The notes beneath the pieces were generated by a model. It did not search any database. It was not told the DNA's origin and worked only from the letters and a program-made list of their open reading frames with translations. From Oryzias latipes (taxonomy: Eukaryota > Chordata > Actinopteri > Beloniformes > Adrianichthyidae): a stretch of DNA of 64,000 bases. Where the stretch lies: contig NC_019866.2 in NCBI RefSeq assembly GCF_002234675.1, positions 3,330,642 to 3,394,641 of the forward strand, written 5' to 3'. Of the stretch, positions 11,601 through 24,561 are shown in pieces; positions within the stretch are counted from its first letter, which is position 1, and every line of letters begins with the position of its first letter. Position numbers and translations under genes: made by a program.

Positions 11601-14600
11601 CAGCGAAGGTGGGAAATTTCAAGTAGTCAATAAAAGTTTTTTAAAAAGTGTCGTAAAGACTTCAGGCCTCTGGGCTTAAAAGGGCCTTATGACAGACCTG
11701 CAATTAGTTTATGAGCAAAACATCTCAACTGTCAAACGTGGGGCCGTAAAAGAAGGAGACGTGGCTGACACCGATGAGAAAACACTGCTCGGTGTGAAAC
11801 CTACTCGTCCTCGCTGGCAAGGCGGAGACATGAAACTCAAGCTGATGAACAAAAAGCTCGCACACTAATAACAGCAGGGCTTAAAAACAGGAAACCGAAA
11901 TAACCTACTTTAGACACAAACATCCCCTGCAAAAACGACGATGTTCCAACTCTTTTCCAAGCTACAACCTGTTTAAATAACTGTCATTTTAAACATAATT
12001 TACCAAATATTTTAAAAAAAGATGTTCAGAATGTCAGGAATCCGCTTCAGGACAAACCTCATAGTTTCATTTACCCAGAAAAATAGCAGCACAGGATTAT
12101 TGACATCAACAAATAACTATTTACCAGCTAACAATAGAAACAGCAGCTCATGCTAACAATCCTTCATGTCGTGGTTATAAATGCTGCTGAACTGTTACTA
12201 TTATCACGTCTATAACTGGTTCAATTACAACAAAAGCCAAAACACTTTAAATTTCAGGCCTGTGTAGAAAAGAGATCCAACATAGACTTCGTGCGCTCAC
12301 AGTCTGGCAGGAGGTCCCACAGGACTGACAGATGGAGAGGGGCTAAATGGGAACAGGGGCTCGTACAACTGGAGCGGTGCCTCTATTGTGCAGTAGGTGC
12401 TCTGTAAGTCTATCCTCTACTAATTGCCAGAGCAGTTCAAACACAAAGTCTGCCTCTGAAATTCAACCCTGCGCTTGTTGTACAGTGGGTAAAGTTTACA
12501 ATGTGTAACAGTTTGGCCTCTGGCGAAAAAAGGGGACAAAAACACGGCTTATGGCGGAAGACGGCAGGGAACGGACGGTGGCAAAAAGTTCACTGGAAGA
12601 TGGGAGGATGAGGGCAAAACTGTAAATAGATGGCTCGCTGTTTAGGCTGCAGGTCTGATGTGTGGGTTTTGTGTGTTTAGAGGGACACTGAATGAAAGTG
12701 TAGCCGCTGTAGGTGGACCAAGTCCTGAAAGGAGACACTGAGGAGGGACAGATAAGGAGACCGGGACGAGTGGGTGAGAGGCAATGCGGGGAGGGGAAAG
12801 AGCGCCGTTAGAGAAGAGCAGACATGGGCAGGAAAATGTAAACACGACCAGCAGAGTGTTGGCACGCCGGCTCTGCAGACGTTTCAGAGAAATGACAGTT
12901 ATCAGAGATGTCAGCCCCACCGGGGCAGAGTTGCGCCCGCTCCAACCTGTTCCCCTCCAGTGACCACACATTCCTCCCAAAGGGAATATTCCACACACTA
13001 ATTTCAGGTTCCTGCTGGAAAGCCTTGTGTTGTTTGCATGTGTACAGTCTCATCAGTGTGTCTGTATCTCCAATCCCCCTCACTGACAGTTTGGGAGCAG
13101 GTCAATTTCACGTCAGGCTTGGCGTCCTGCGTCTGTCCAGACCAACACCTGTGCCGAACATGTCTGGGGAGGAGTGGGACGGCAGAACAAACGCCACAGA
13201 TAGATTGAGAGCCAGACAGACAGCGAGGCAAAGAGACAGGAGGTGAGTCCTGCACCCCCCCTACATGTGGCTTTACCTTTGACCCTTTCCCTCTTCGCCA
13301 CCAAGGCTGGCGACCGAGGCATTTCCAGGAGGCTCTGGCTAATTGGGTCAGATTGCGCAGAGAGGATCATTACTCCTGAAATTGGAAACACATGGCGCTT
13401 CACCTCAGTGTGTGCGTGCTGACGGTGGCTGTACGGCTTTCACTGGAGAGCCTTTTTTTTTTTTAGATGAAGAACTGGAGATTCATGGCTGAGAAGAACG
13501 ATGATGAAAGTAAAAAAGAATCACAACAAACTCAGGAGGCAGAGACGTAAAGATAAAAGAGAGGAAACGGAAAAGAAGGGATAAGTGGAAGGTTTGAAAC
13601 TCAGTTTGGAGTCGGTGGCTCTGCAACAGACGGACAGTCAGCTTCACCTCCACAGCGCAGCTATTTGAAATAATTGCCATAATAGCTGCCATCGAATTAC
13701 ACTCAGACCTGAGCTGGAAATGAAGGATGTCCAGGGCACAGGCAGTGAGTGGATGGGTGGTGGTGCTCTGATTTCACCCCAGAGGTGGATGGCAACAGAA
13801 GTGACATCTGGAAACTCCAAAATGCTCGTTTAAGGAAGTTAGTCATTGGAAACTGACATTGCATCGATTCTTCAGGGGAACAAGAACCAGCAGAAGCCTT
13901 AAAAGCCAAACATCGATGTGTAATAACTGTAAAGTTATTTTGTGTAGTTTCAGTGGTAGACCGTCAAATGTTAGTGCCTCCTATAAGGAAAACTTCCTCC
14001 GGGGAATAAACTGTTTTAAGGTAATTCCCTTAATCCCATTCATTATGAAATGAACCGGATTACATTTGTGTGTCTCGGTTAAACTTTAGGAGGCCAGGAA
14101 AGGTTAAAGCCCTTTTAATCCCTGACCGACTGCCACTCCTGTCCACATCTTTTTATTGCTCCTCGTATCCAACTTTCACTGATGCTCCCCGAGGCGGAAA
14201 TTTCTGAGACAAGTCCAGGCAGGGATGGAGATAGAAAAGGTTATGGAGTCTTTGTGGTGGTGTTGATGATAAACTGGAGAGCCTTGTGTTGTTTTAAAGA
14301 AGATGAGACGGTTGTGAAAGAGTGTGTGAGTGTGTGGGAGTCGGTGCAATCAGTCAATGAGTGCAGGAACATCAAAAATTCCTTCCGTCTGAGGGCATTG
14401 ACTGCGTTAAATGTCTCCGTCCCCGACTGAAGACTGCACTTCAGTCTGTCTGCCTATACAGAAGTGACCCGTTTGGCGGCTTGAAAACCCCTTTTCATGA
14501 TCCCCGTCTCTTTCTGCGTCTCCTCTCTGGTCCCTATCTCTCCCATCCCCAAACTCTTTCATGAGCAGTCTCTCAGGGGCAGGGATGTAACACAAACCTG

Positions 14601-16138
14601 CACCCTATTGTCTCCATTCTTCTCCTTATCCTTTCATCTTTTTAAACATTCAGGGGAAAGGGTTTTGGTGAGATGGAAACCACTACTTGGTAAAGGAAAG
14701 AAAGAGATAGCATGTGAGAGAGAGTGATAGAGAAACAGGGTAGGCAGCAGCAGGGGGAGGCAGAAACCCCCCCCTCTTTGCTCATCCGCCAGTTTATAAC
14801 TCTCCTTTTCAACAAGACCATTCAAGGTGGGGAGGCTCAGTGGATGTGCTATTCTTGCGGGTCAATAGCATTGAACCCTTGGTTGGTGTGTGCTGTGCCG
14901 AGGACCCAGTGAACTGTGTGCCGCCCTGTGTGTCCTCCATTTACCCTTCGTCTGTCTCCTTTTCGACCCCCCCCCCCACAGAGCAGCCAGTCTGAAGTGT
15001 CTGCTTTTATTAACAGACGGACCACAAAGACGTCTCTGGATGCTGCTGCTGCTTCACAGCGACTTTGCAGCATTTCATCAGAGACACACGCAGCGGAATT
15101 TAGTCTGAACGGGTGGGTTTAGGGTTGGAGCTGATCTCGATCTGTGCGAAAACACAAAAATAACAAACATTCATAAGAGCAAAGCGACAACAGAGACGCA
15201 GCAGGATCAGTCGCTGCCGAACGAAACGCACTTAACCTGCGTTAAGAGACATGCTGGATCTTGGGACAAACTTTAAACATCCATGGGAAATCCTTTTTCT
15301 GACAACCATGCTCATGATTCACATTTATGGTATTTCAGGATGTGTCTGCTGCCCCTGCCTAAGAAAGGAATCCATTGACAGATTCCAGGCCAAAACCACA
15401 TTTGAGAGATTTGGAAGATTTTAAACTAACTTATTCAGGCGGTTATCAGTGTGAAAAACTGTAGGAAGAAATTAAATCAAACCCTTTAAAAGCCAAGAAA
15501 GAAATATACTCTGGCTATTTTTATGTGCAATGAAATATAAATCTAAATGCAATTTTGCTACATCTAATAATCTTAATTAATAAAAAAGTTATTTGCAGGA
15601 AAATACACAGTTATAATTATTTTAAAAGTGCTCCAGTCAAATTTCAAAGGTTTACAAAACATTCAAGGCTTCGCAATATTCTTTTTTAATTTGGAGATTT
15701 TGAAATATCTCACTTAAAAATGGACCTAACTGGTTCCATAATAGAAACTAAAACTCAAATCTTTACATCTAAAAGTGCTGACAAGTATTGAAATGGAATA
15801 ATGAAGTGTTTCTCTGCTCAGAGGCCCCAGGAGTTAACGTCGGGGGCCCAACGCTGAGTCTCCAGATCTGTAAATTCAGTTTACTTTAGGGGAAAAAAAA
15901 TGTGTGATGATTTCAGCTTCATCACAGCCAGGATAATCTGCCAAACAGGAAACAATCCAGATCTGGCATTTGAACCGAAAGTCATATCCTGAGGTCTGAT
16001 TGTGCCAAAAGGGATCATGTTGCATTCTTTAAGGCCGCAGATGAAGAAAACCTTGAAAGAATCTTGCTACTTAACCTTTAACCGTAAGTGGAGACAAGTA
16101 TTTAACCACTTAGTTAAAAAGTAAAAAAAAAATAAAAT

Positions 16139-16140
<2 letters not shown>
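8669..16140. other. Intergenic DNA between the glutamate transporter and ntf4, left part
   Basis: No gene supported. It holds homopolymer tracts (C16 at about 10189-10204) and many open frames under 120 codons on both strands, several overlapping one another between 12.4 and 13.4 kb, which is what chance frames in GC-richer DNA look like. Confidence 0.4.

Positions 16141-16178
<38 letters not shown>
16141..16178. repeat. (TA)n microsatellite
   Basis: Uninterrupted TA dinucleotides of about 38 bases in an AT-rich flank. Confidence 0.95.
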
Positions 16179-16179
<1 letters not shown>

Positions 16180-16181
<2 letters not shown>

Positions 16182-19100
16182 CTTTTTTTTTCTTCAGATT
16201 TCATGTTAAAGAAAATGCCACGAAAGCACAGGAGATAATTGGAGATAGGCAAATATGATTTGTGTTTTCAGTTTTTATTGCTAACGGCCCGTTTTTAGCT
16301 AATTTTGCGAACGAAATTCGAAGTTGTTGCCTTTTTACGCCAATGAATATTTTCCTAACGAAATATTTTATTTATGTATTGGTTTTTCATACTTTAAATT
16401 GAAGATTTGGTCTCCATCTGCAACTTACCAACCTCGCCTCGTTTCTGCGATTCCTGGGAGAGTGGCAGGCATCGTCAAATTCGTCAAACGCACCAAGAAC
16501 AAGCACCGGAAGTAGCTAGTCTTACCTTTGAAAATAAAAGTCTGAGTGCTGATTGGAAGCCTCATCACGGCTGGGATATTTAAAGTTCGTTTTACTTTGA
16601 AAGTGCAAACCAGAAGTTACATTTTCAACGGATGGAAACTTTATTGAAGACACCAGTCTGCCTTGACGCGTTTCAGCCGGAGTTGGGCTCATTTGGAAAA
16701 CTTCGGCGCTGCACTCGCGCACATTTTAGCTGTCATGGTCTCTCGTGCGTGTCTTGTAGGACTACAAATATTCTAAGAGCTACATAAGCAATTGTAGCCT
16801 TTTTTGAGGACTTTTTTTTGGGTTTATTCTAGTAACTTGCAGTGGAAACCCTCCCTGGATTTGTTAGCAACTAACTTTTTTCACCCTTTATTTTTTTCAA
16901 TCTCCAACCGGCCGATTCCGATTCTGGTGCCAAAACGCGGACTGTTAGACGGAAGACAAAAATGCTACCGATTACTTTCGATGCCACAAAGTGAAAACGC
17001 GAAGGTGTTTGTTTATTTTTCCAACCAGTTGAGTAACTGGCGACAGGACTCCATAATCAATGTGGTGTCAGCTGGAAGGACGCGGGGTCCGGATCTCACC
17101 TAAACGGTACGACTTTAAACCATTTACGCAGGCCTTAAACTGTGCACACAACCCAACATTTGTCCATTTTTTCCTTTAAATTTGCCCCAAACTCTAATCT
17201 ATGGAACCACTAAGGCATTCAGGCGGTGACAGATGTTAGTTTTTAAACGCGCGCAACTTTTGCGTAAACACAATTAGGTCTATTTCTGAACCGCCTTCAC
17301 CCTGGAACTAGTTGAGTCATTTCTGTTTATTCAATGGATTTTTTTCACTATTCTGTTTCTTTTAGACATGAAAGGAGTTTGGTATCCACTAATTCCTAAT
17401 AAATTGAAGGTTTTCCTTGGCAGTCCCGCTGCTTTACGCGTTTTTTTTACCCACTTGTTTTCTTTGGCGCGACTGTGGTGAAGTGGAAGCCACCGAGTTC
17501 GCCCGCAGGTAGATCCCACAACCTCCAGCTGATCCCTCAGAGCTGATATTGCGTGCTTATGCGGGGCTGCGGGCGCAGAGTGGGTGGCAGCGTGGGGAAG
17601 GAAACACGCAGGGAGAAAGCTCCTCAACTCGGAGACAACTTGATTAGTAATGTCATTTTGTTTGCGTTTCAAGTGAAGTAGAAGTGCGGAGGGGCCACAG
17701 TGGAGCCTGGACATGATCACAGAGCTGGAATTAATGAGCTGTTTGCGCAGTGGGACGGCAGGGCGCACATGTAAATGCCTGGTTTCTCTCTTTTTTTCCT
17801 TAAGAGAGAGGGAGACAAACGTTGATCTGCCTGTTTTTCTTTTTTTCCTGACAATGCAGCCTGCAGAGTTCTGAAAGTGTTTCAGGAAAACTTCCTCCTG
17901 TCCTCTAAGCCTGCGGACAGGTCACAACTTCAAAAGAAAGGGGATTAAGGGGGATGCATTCCTAACACCAACAGAATGCATCATCTCTGTCAGATTGATG
18001 TGGCTGATAGTAGCCACACATGGAGAAGAGGATTAGCTTAATTGCTCTGTAAACAGCATAGTAGCCACAGCAAGGTGTGGAGCTGCTTACTGGCATCATT
18101 TTCCTAAGGGTGGGTAGCAGCCAGAAACATTTAGTGTCATAATCCTCCAATTCCTCTTCTTTTATTCCCACTAGTAGCTATTTATCAGAAAAAAACTATT
18201 ATTTAAGTCATGACTAATGAAAAATTTCTTCTGGTCAGTAGACGAAACTCTGAGCCGAATGATAATTTGGAGGACTGAGCAAAAAAACAAGCAAAGTGAA
18301 CCAGAGGTCAGCTCAAAAAAAGTTTGGTTTTCCTAGAAGACATTCAGGGAATGCGGGAACATTGTTTTGCAGTTTTGAAACAAGTTGCAACTCTACATTT
18401 TTTCTGCTTCTAAGCATCTATGAAGGTCTGAAGCCATCTGAGCCATTGAGCATGCCGTCAACTGTGCTAAATAAAACACAGCATCACTGCAGTTCACGGA
18501 GGCCTCGCGCAGAACGTCCGCTTTTCGTCTTTATCTCAAAAGTTGCTCCTCTTTTTCTTATTTTCCTAGCCTCATTTGGAAGAGAGCTAAGACTAGGAAC
18601 AATTTGTCAGACAGAGTACAGGTTTACTTTTCAGAGACGGAGTTTATCGAGAGCTTGGGTCTGATCCAGAGCGCGGGAGCACGCCGTGGGCCTCGTCGAG
18701 CCTCGCAGGCAAATGATGCGTGTCACTGTAGCAAATGGAGCATGGCGAAGAAGTGCTGCTCCTGTTTTACAAAGACGCCCCTCACTTTGGAGCCTGCCTG
18801 TCTGATCTGTGTGCGTCTGAATGCCCCAAAAGAGTGTAATCTCCCAACTTTTCCAGAGTTGCACAATTTCTTCCTGCTCATTCGGACTGTCACTCACCTT
18901 CTATCATTATGCAATTTGCATAACTGTATACCTATAGGAGTGATTTACCATGAAGATTGATTTACCATGCATGCTTCCTTAATGACAGCAAACATTTGGC
19001 AGGCTCTGCACGTTTACTTGTAGTGAGGACAAACACGGCGGTGCACACTTTGATGTGATTTATTGTATGTTTGGAAAAGGTGCCTTGAGCAGAGGTGACT

Positions 19101-20560
19101 GCATGAGTGATGCGTGGACCAAACCTTGTTGCTCCCCGCCAGCTGCATTGTGTCAGGGGTGTGGCCCCCGCGGAGCTCAGGTCTCGTCACTGAGGGGATT
19201 TCTTTTTTTTTTTTGTCCGCAGACACACTCGCTGATAGCCACCGATGATGCATCTGCTCAGTCACCCTCACACACCCGCGGAGGCAAACACAAACATGAC
19301 ACTACCAAACAAACACAACCATGACAACTACCTTTTTCACAAATACCTCACTTTTTTTGTTTTGTTTGACCACAAATCAGCATAACTCTGCAGAAACGCA
19401 TCCTCTTTTGAAAGACCCGGCTGAGTAAATCCACACTCGCGCCGCTGCGTGGGCTGTTTGAATGCGCACCCTCTCTCTGTACCTGCCATAAGGACGCGTG
19501 ACTGGAATATTTACCTTGTGAGTCACAGAGCAGCCCCACAGCAAAATCCAAGATGATTCACCCCTGCACGCCTCATTACCCGTAGTTTTGGGCACGCAAC
19601 GTCAGAGATGATGACAACGATCCACCTGAAAAGTCCTCTGAATGGCAGGAAATGTTTATGTTTTTGTGGCGTTGTTTATCCCTACCGCTCCATTCATCCT
19701 CACACAAAAGAAAGGAAAAACGTGACTCGTCATTTCCAAAGCACGACTGAAGAGTTTAGAATCTTTGAGGCTCTAATAAAGCTGCTTTTATTTGCGTCAT
19801 AATAAATCTTGAGCTATAATTTTTGAAAATCAGTAAGAAAAAATATTTTGTATCAAACATTTAACGACAAAAACTCTACTTCTCTGGCCTTTGACACATT
19901 TAGATATTTTGTGTTGTCCTTGAGTCTGCTTTTGCAAACCAGTTGCTCCGTTTTGGGTTCTTTGTGGGACAGTTAAAAGGGATTACCTTTTGCATATATG
20001 TGTATATATGTTTTATTTCTTTCTTTTATTCAAATATGCAATAGTCCTACCAATAATGCTTCTGTAATTACAGGCAGCTGCAGGTTTAGTGACTGCAGCC
20101 AAACACGTCCATAACTGGAAGAGTAACAGAGCAGTCATTAGCTTTCTGAGGGAAAACGGCTTTCACCTCCAGGCATGCTCTTCAAAAAATACCTGAGCAC
20201 GCCTGCCTGCAGTGAGAACCATTTTCACAGTGGAAACCAAAGCTGCAGGTTTTCAGTGTTGGTGGCGTATTTTGCAGCGTTTTCTGGGTTTGAAGGTCAG
20301 CTCTAACGATCACCGGGGAAACCTACGCAGAGACAGGCTAACGTGATTCCACTTTGTGCCATTTTTCCACGATCTCTGCCAGAACCTTAAAGCCATACCT
20401 CAGCAGTTAAAGCTCCAGCCATAAAGCTGCAGGCCCCCAGTAAAACCGCTCATTTTATGTTCCAATTGGGGTACTTTATTTTACTATAAAAACCCACAGG
20501 TTGCATTGTATAAAGTTAACATTCTCTCCCCTCCCCTGTGTCTGCTCTTTCAACTTTCAG
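16180..20560. other. Upstream region of ntf4, possible non-coding exons and promoters
   Basis: The ntf4 coding exon starts at an acceptor (tttcag, ending 20560), so one or more non-coding 5' exons must lie upstream, as in other neurotrophin genes. The stretch 16.9-17.8 kb is less AT-rich than its flanks and may contain one, but I could not choose an exon with confidence. Confidence 0.35.
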
Positions 20561-20579
20561 CTGAAACGTCTTGGGAGTG

Positions 20580-21953
20580 ATGCACTGGCTTCCCTTGGTT
20601 ACCATGGTGATTGCCTCGGCCCTGCCCTTTCCTCACAACCCTGTGTCCAGGATTGCTACTGTGACAGTGCAGACTGGGTCTGACAGCAGCAGCAGCAGCA
20701 GCAGCAGAGAGCAGCATCTCCACCCAGACGCCCAGCTCGCCGCTCCGCCGGTGGACTACAACCCCGCAGGCAATGCCTCGCAAACGGACTACAGCCAGCA
20801 CGACAGCCAACAAAGCCTCCACAGCAGCGAAGACTTCCTTTATGGAGACTCCTCCACGTTCAAAGGGGAAGCACCGTATGGATCGCAGAGCATTCCAGGC
20901 AGCGATGACACAAGAACAATCAGTCTGGATGCTCCTACAACAGGAGCAGCGCTCGGGAGCCAGGATACGTCAGAGGATCGTTCTCTAACAAGGGACTCTG
21001 GGTCTGTCAGCAGCAGCAGACACGATTTCTCCATTTCTCAGGACTTTTCTAACAGCTACGATCTTAAGGACACTACAGTTACACCGTTGGAGGTTTCCAC
21101 AGTGAAAATGCACGACGTTGTCAGTCCTGCTACCACACTAGAAGGTCAAAAAGGACCAGAAACAACCGCTCCGTTGAAAAAGATGAGATCAGCATCAAGG
21201 GGTGGGAGGACCAGGACAGGTTCAGCCGGCGAGACCTCGCCTTTGGAGGCGGGGCTGGACAACTTTCTGGATGGAGACGAGATGTTCCTGTATGCACACC
21301 CACGGGTTCTGTTCTCACCCTCTGCATTACCCCCAGAAGACCCCCCCCTTCTGCTGATGCTGGAGAACGACCTGATGAAGGACGGCGGGGATGTGGAGGA
21401 GCAGGAGGACATGGACGCACACATAGAGGGTCACGGCGACCGTGCCATTGAGAGGAGCGCCTCTCCGAATCTGACCGATGGCTCCAGGGATTCAGTCCGG
21501 GCGGTCAGACGGGATAAACGTTCAGAAGGTATTACGCGGCAGACTTTGGAGACGTCGGTGTGCCAATCGGAAAGCGGTTGGATCACAGATAAGCGGACTG
21601 CCATCGACCAGAAGGGAGACAACGTCACCATCTTACAAGAAGTTCAGACGCAAGCTGGGCCTATCAAACAGTACTTCTTTGAGACGCGCTGCAGCCAGGG
21701 GGAGCGTCAGGGCGGGGCTGCGGCGGGGAAGAGCGCGGCGAGCAGCACAGCCAGAAGAGGATGCTTGGGCGTGGATAAGAGACACTGGAACAGCCAGTGC
21801 AAGTCCAAGCAGTCCTTTGTCCGCGCTCTCACCCGGGACGACCAAAACAGGACCGGCTGGCGGTGGATTCGAATAGACTCGTCCTGCGTGTGCGTGCTGT
21901 TGTCCAGGACAAACCAGGCCAGGCATGTCTGGTCAAAGAAGGGGAGGGGCTAA
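20580..21953 (+). CDS. ntf4: Neurotrophin-4 type preproprotein
   Basis: Secreted ligand of the NGF family, in mammals acting on TrkB and p75NTR. The whole 457-residue protein is in one exon, as in other neurotrophins, after an acceptor at 20559-20560. I chose ATG 20580 because the signal peptide ([17 protein letters not shown]) follows directly; an in-frame TTG at 20571 is not a likely start. The pro-region runs to the furin site RRDKR (residues 310-314), with a glycosylation site NLT at 297 just before it, as is usual. The mature domain of 143 residues keeps all six cysteines (VCQS, ETRC, RRGC, NSQC, SSCVCV) and the hallmarks [17 protein letters not shown] and WRWIRID. The longer segment between cysteines 2 and 3, and ALT...GWRWIRID...LLSRT, match NT-4 better than NGF, BDNF or NT-3. 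Odd points: the pro-region, at about 314 residues including the signal, is well over twice the usual length, acidic and serine-rich, with a serine run encoded by AGC repeats. Confidence 0.92.
   Translation: MHWLPLVTMVIASALPFPHNPVSRIATVTVQTGSDSSSSSSSREQHLHPDAQLAAPPVDYNPAGNASQTDYSQHDSQQSLHSSEDFLYGDSSTFKGEAPYGSQSIPGSDDTRTISLDAPTTGAALGSQDTSEDRSLTRDSGSVSSSRHDFSISQDFSNSYDLKDTTVTPLEVSTVKMHDVVSPATTLEGQKGPETTAPLKKMRSASRGGRTRTGSAGETSPLEAGLDNFLDGDEMFLYAHPRVLFSPSALPPEDPPLLLMLENDLMKDGGDVEEQEDMDAHIEGHGDRAIERSASPNLTDGSRDSVRAVRRDKRSEGITRQTLETSVCQSESGWITDKRTAIDQKGDNVTILQEVQTQAGPIKQYFFETRCSQGERQGGAAAGKSAASSTARRGCLGVDKRHWNSQCKSKQSFVRALTRDDQNRTGWRWIRIDSSCVCVLLSRTNQARHVWSKKGRG
20684..20708 (+). repeat. AGC-type trinucleotide repeat in the ntf4 pro-region
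   Basis: A run of about seven AGC codons gives a serine tract near residues 36-43 of the preproprotein. It is in frame, so length changes would alter only serine number. Confidence 0.85.
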
Positions 21954-22018
21954 GGTGGAGGTTTCCTCACAAGTGGCCATGCTTTTTCCCCCATCTTGGC
22001 TTTCTGCCACTCCCAGAA

Positions 22019-22021
<3 letters not shown>

Positions 22022-22058
<37 letters not shown>
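22022..22058. repeat. (TA)n microsatellite in the ntf4 3' untranslated region
   Basis: TA dinucleotides starting about 70 bases after the stop codon, followed by a short GATA run. Confidence 0.9.
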
Positions 22059-22059
<1 letters not shown>

Positions 22060-22433
22060 TAGATAGATAATTTTTGTAGCGAAGAAAAACAAAAAACAAG
22101 ACGACCTCAATACGAAATCTTAGGGAAATGTGTTTTATAGGTGAGATTTTAAGTCCAGATGTTTTTGTATGATTTCTTTCATAACTTATTTTTGGATTAG
22201 TATGTAAGCATGTGTATGTCTTTGACATTAATATATTCCTTTTACATTTGTGTACAATACGAAAGCAGTATACCTACATGTAAGAAGCTATGTATATCCG
22301 CATGTATTTATAGAAGACTTCTTCATGCAGTAGTCGCTCCCCTAATGATTACTCCAGCCTCCGAGCTGCTCGGGTTACAAAAGCACGGAGCGCCACCTAT
22401 TGAGTCTTCTCTATACTGCTCCGGACCCTTGTG

Positions 22434-22551
22434 AATAAAAGATGGAGAATGTTTTTTAACAAACCGCAGACAGAGCAGGATTCTTCTCCATCTATTCAGC
22501 TCAGGACTGTAAATCATGTGAAGCTACCATTTGTTCAAACATGGTAATAAA
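22434..22551 (+). terminator. Candidate poly(A) signals of ntf4
   Basis: AATAAA at 22434-22439 and again at 22546-22551; the second is followed by a GT-rich stretch. They lie 480-600 bases after the stop codon. Which is used cannot be told from sequence. Confidence 0.5.
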
Positions 22552-22714
22552 GTACCTTTGTATTCAGCTTTTGCACATTCATGCAGGCACCGGCTCATCT
22601 AGTAAAGATATTTCCTTCTCAGATTATCAGATTTAAGGAGATAAATATTGGTCTCTGCAATAAAATGAAGCACAATCCAGAAAAAAAGATGATCAGCAGA
22701 CCCACCTGGATCCC

Positions 22715-22720
22715 TTTATT
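22715..22720 (-). terminator. Possible poly(A) signal of ppfia3
   Basis: TTTATT on the plus strand reads AATAAA on the minus strand, about 2.6 kb after the ppfia3 stop. It would place the two convergent genes nearly end to end. Nearer signals may exist in variant form. Confidence 0.25.
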
Positions 22721-23699
22721 ATTGTTTTTTTTTTCCATTGTACATCACCATAAGTATTCATCTTTTTTTTTTTCTTTTCTCCAGATGATATTTTCAACTC
22801 GTCTGACGATCACTTCAGTCATGGATCTGTTTAAATCGTTGCACAATTTGTTCTCAAAATGTACACGTATTATTGGAATCCAACATTTTCAATGTTTCGT
22901 GATTACCGTTGAAATGAAGTCAAGAACATGTACATACATTTATCCAATACATACCTGAAGAAAATAAGTAGTTATTGTAAAAAATAAAAAATACAACTGA
23001 AAAAAATACACACATTTTACAAATTGATTCCCCCAGGCTTCCCCTCCCCTTGTAAGTTTATCATACAGTTATATAATTTTTCTTGTTTGTTTTTTTTGGT
23101 GTGTTTTTTTTTAAAACACCTCATCTTCACTACCAAAAAAGAAAAGTTTTAGGTCATAGTCGTTATTTGACATGCATCGTAAACACAAAGGCTAAAGGTT
23201 TTGTTTCCTGGGCCTCCTCCTCTTCCTCCTCCTCCTCCTCCTGCTGCCGCCTTTCCATCTTCTGAAAAGCTTTTCATTCCTGTTATGGCTTGTGTGTTCA
23301 ATCAAATGTCCCATTTTCCTTTTTGGATTGTTTTTCTCCTTGTAAACTGCTGTTTTTGTCTCTCCATCAGCTCTGCCTTCACCCAAACAAACCCTCTTTT
23401 ATGAAGGATTCATCCACACCAGCATTTCTTAAAAACTTCAGACATAAAGTGTCGTCCATTCGGGAAAACTTCTGAGTTATAAAGAACTATAGAAGTTCTC
23501 ATTTCCGGGTTTCAGACCAGGCCCCGCCAGGAGAGTTAACCTTTTTGAGATGATTACATTTAAAGTGACTCGAGGGTTTCCTGCCACCTAGTTAGCAAAC
23601 TTAACAGCTCTGCGGGACGCCTCATCCCCACCCCTCTGAGCCTTTCATCTCCATATTAAAAAAAAAGATCACTTGGGTGCTAACGGATAAGCCTGGGGA

Positions 23700-24080
23700 G
23701 GGTCCAAGGACTGTATATGAGAACTGGACTGAGTGACCCCTTCCCCCCTGGGGTTGCAAACAGGAAGTGCCCGTTTGCTCCAAACAGCCAAAATTCCATA
23801 GACTTCTATAGAGAAATAAACAGCTGCCACTTAGTCATTCTTGATAATCTTCATTCCTTTATATTCTTTCTGTGGTTCAAGTTATAAACTGACCAATCAG
23901 GTGTCTCAACAAAATTAGGTGGAGCCTCCTGGCCCCAGCGTTCAAAATTATTTAGTTAAGCCCGCTTTCAGGTGGTAGGGGGTGTGGACTTCCAACAAGC
24001 TCACTCCTGGTTTGGTGAAAGTGGTTGCCGTAGAAACATTGACTTCGACCAACTCGCACCAATCACTGCTTTCTGACGAT
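23700..24080. repeat. Unclassified interspersed repeat in the ppfia3 3' flank
   Basis: The block around 'ccatagacttctatagag' and 'accaatcaggtgtctcaac' has the look of common fish dispersed repeats and is followed at once by an inverted-repeat element. Only recognition of style supports this. Confidence 0.35.
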
Positions 24081-24561
24081 GGCTGTGTCCAAAATCGAGA
24101 GCTGCTTCCTTCAATGGCCGGGTCCTTCGCCGAGCCGGTAGGTCGGATGTTAACGACTGTGAATTTGGACGAGTTTAGCCTTTGGATAATTCCAGCCGCT
24201 ACATCGGCGAATGTCCTGTCGCCTAGCAACCGTGAGTCCCGAACAGAGAGGAGTAGTGAACCAGGCATGGAGCTTATTTGATCCAACTTTTAATCTTGGA
24301 GGTGTAATTATAAAAAGGTGTCATTATTTCCAACTCCGCCTCCCACTTTGCAGTCCGTCATTGTTGTGGGAAAATCTCCGGGTTGGGCCACAATGCATCT
24401 TCAGCATAGAAGGATACACCAGACAATCCTTGAAATCGGGAAAAAGGCGGCCGTGTTTGTTGGCCGCATCTGAAGGAGTCGTTGAATTTGGGCAGCAATT
24501 GTCGCGGCGCTCTGAGGTCAGCAGCCCAGGAAGAACGCAGCCCTCCAATTTGGACACACCC
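24081..24561. mobile_element. Non-autonomous element with GGCTGTGTCCAAA-type imperfect terminal inverted repeats
   Basis: The left end begins GGCTGTGTCCAAAATCG. The reverse complement of the right end reads GGGTGTGTCCAAATTGG. It is about 480 bp, with no transposase frame. A clear target duplication is not visible, so I do not assign a superfamily. Confidence 0.6.

Noticed and set aside
17331-17768. 145-codon open frame on the minus strand
   Set aside because: No family similarity, signal or splice context; the region is GC-richer, where chance frames are longer.
20571-20579. TTG upstream start for ntf4
   Set aside because: The in-frame ATG at 20580 begins the signal peptide directly; the TTG lies only ten bases after the splice acceptor.
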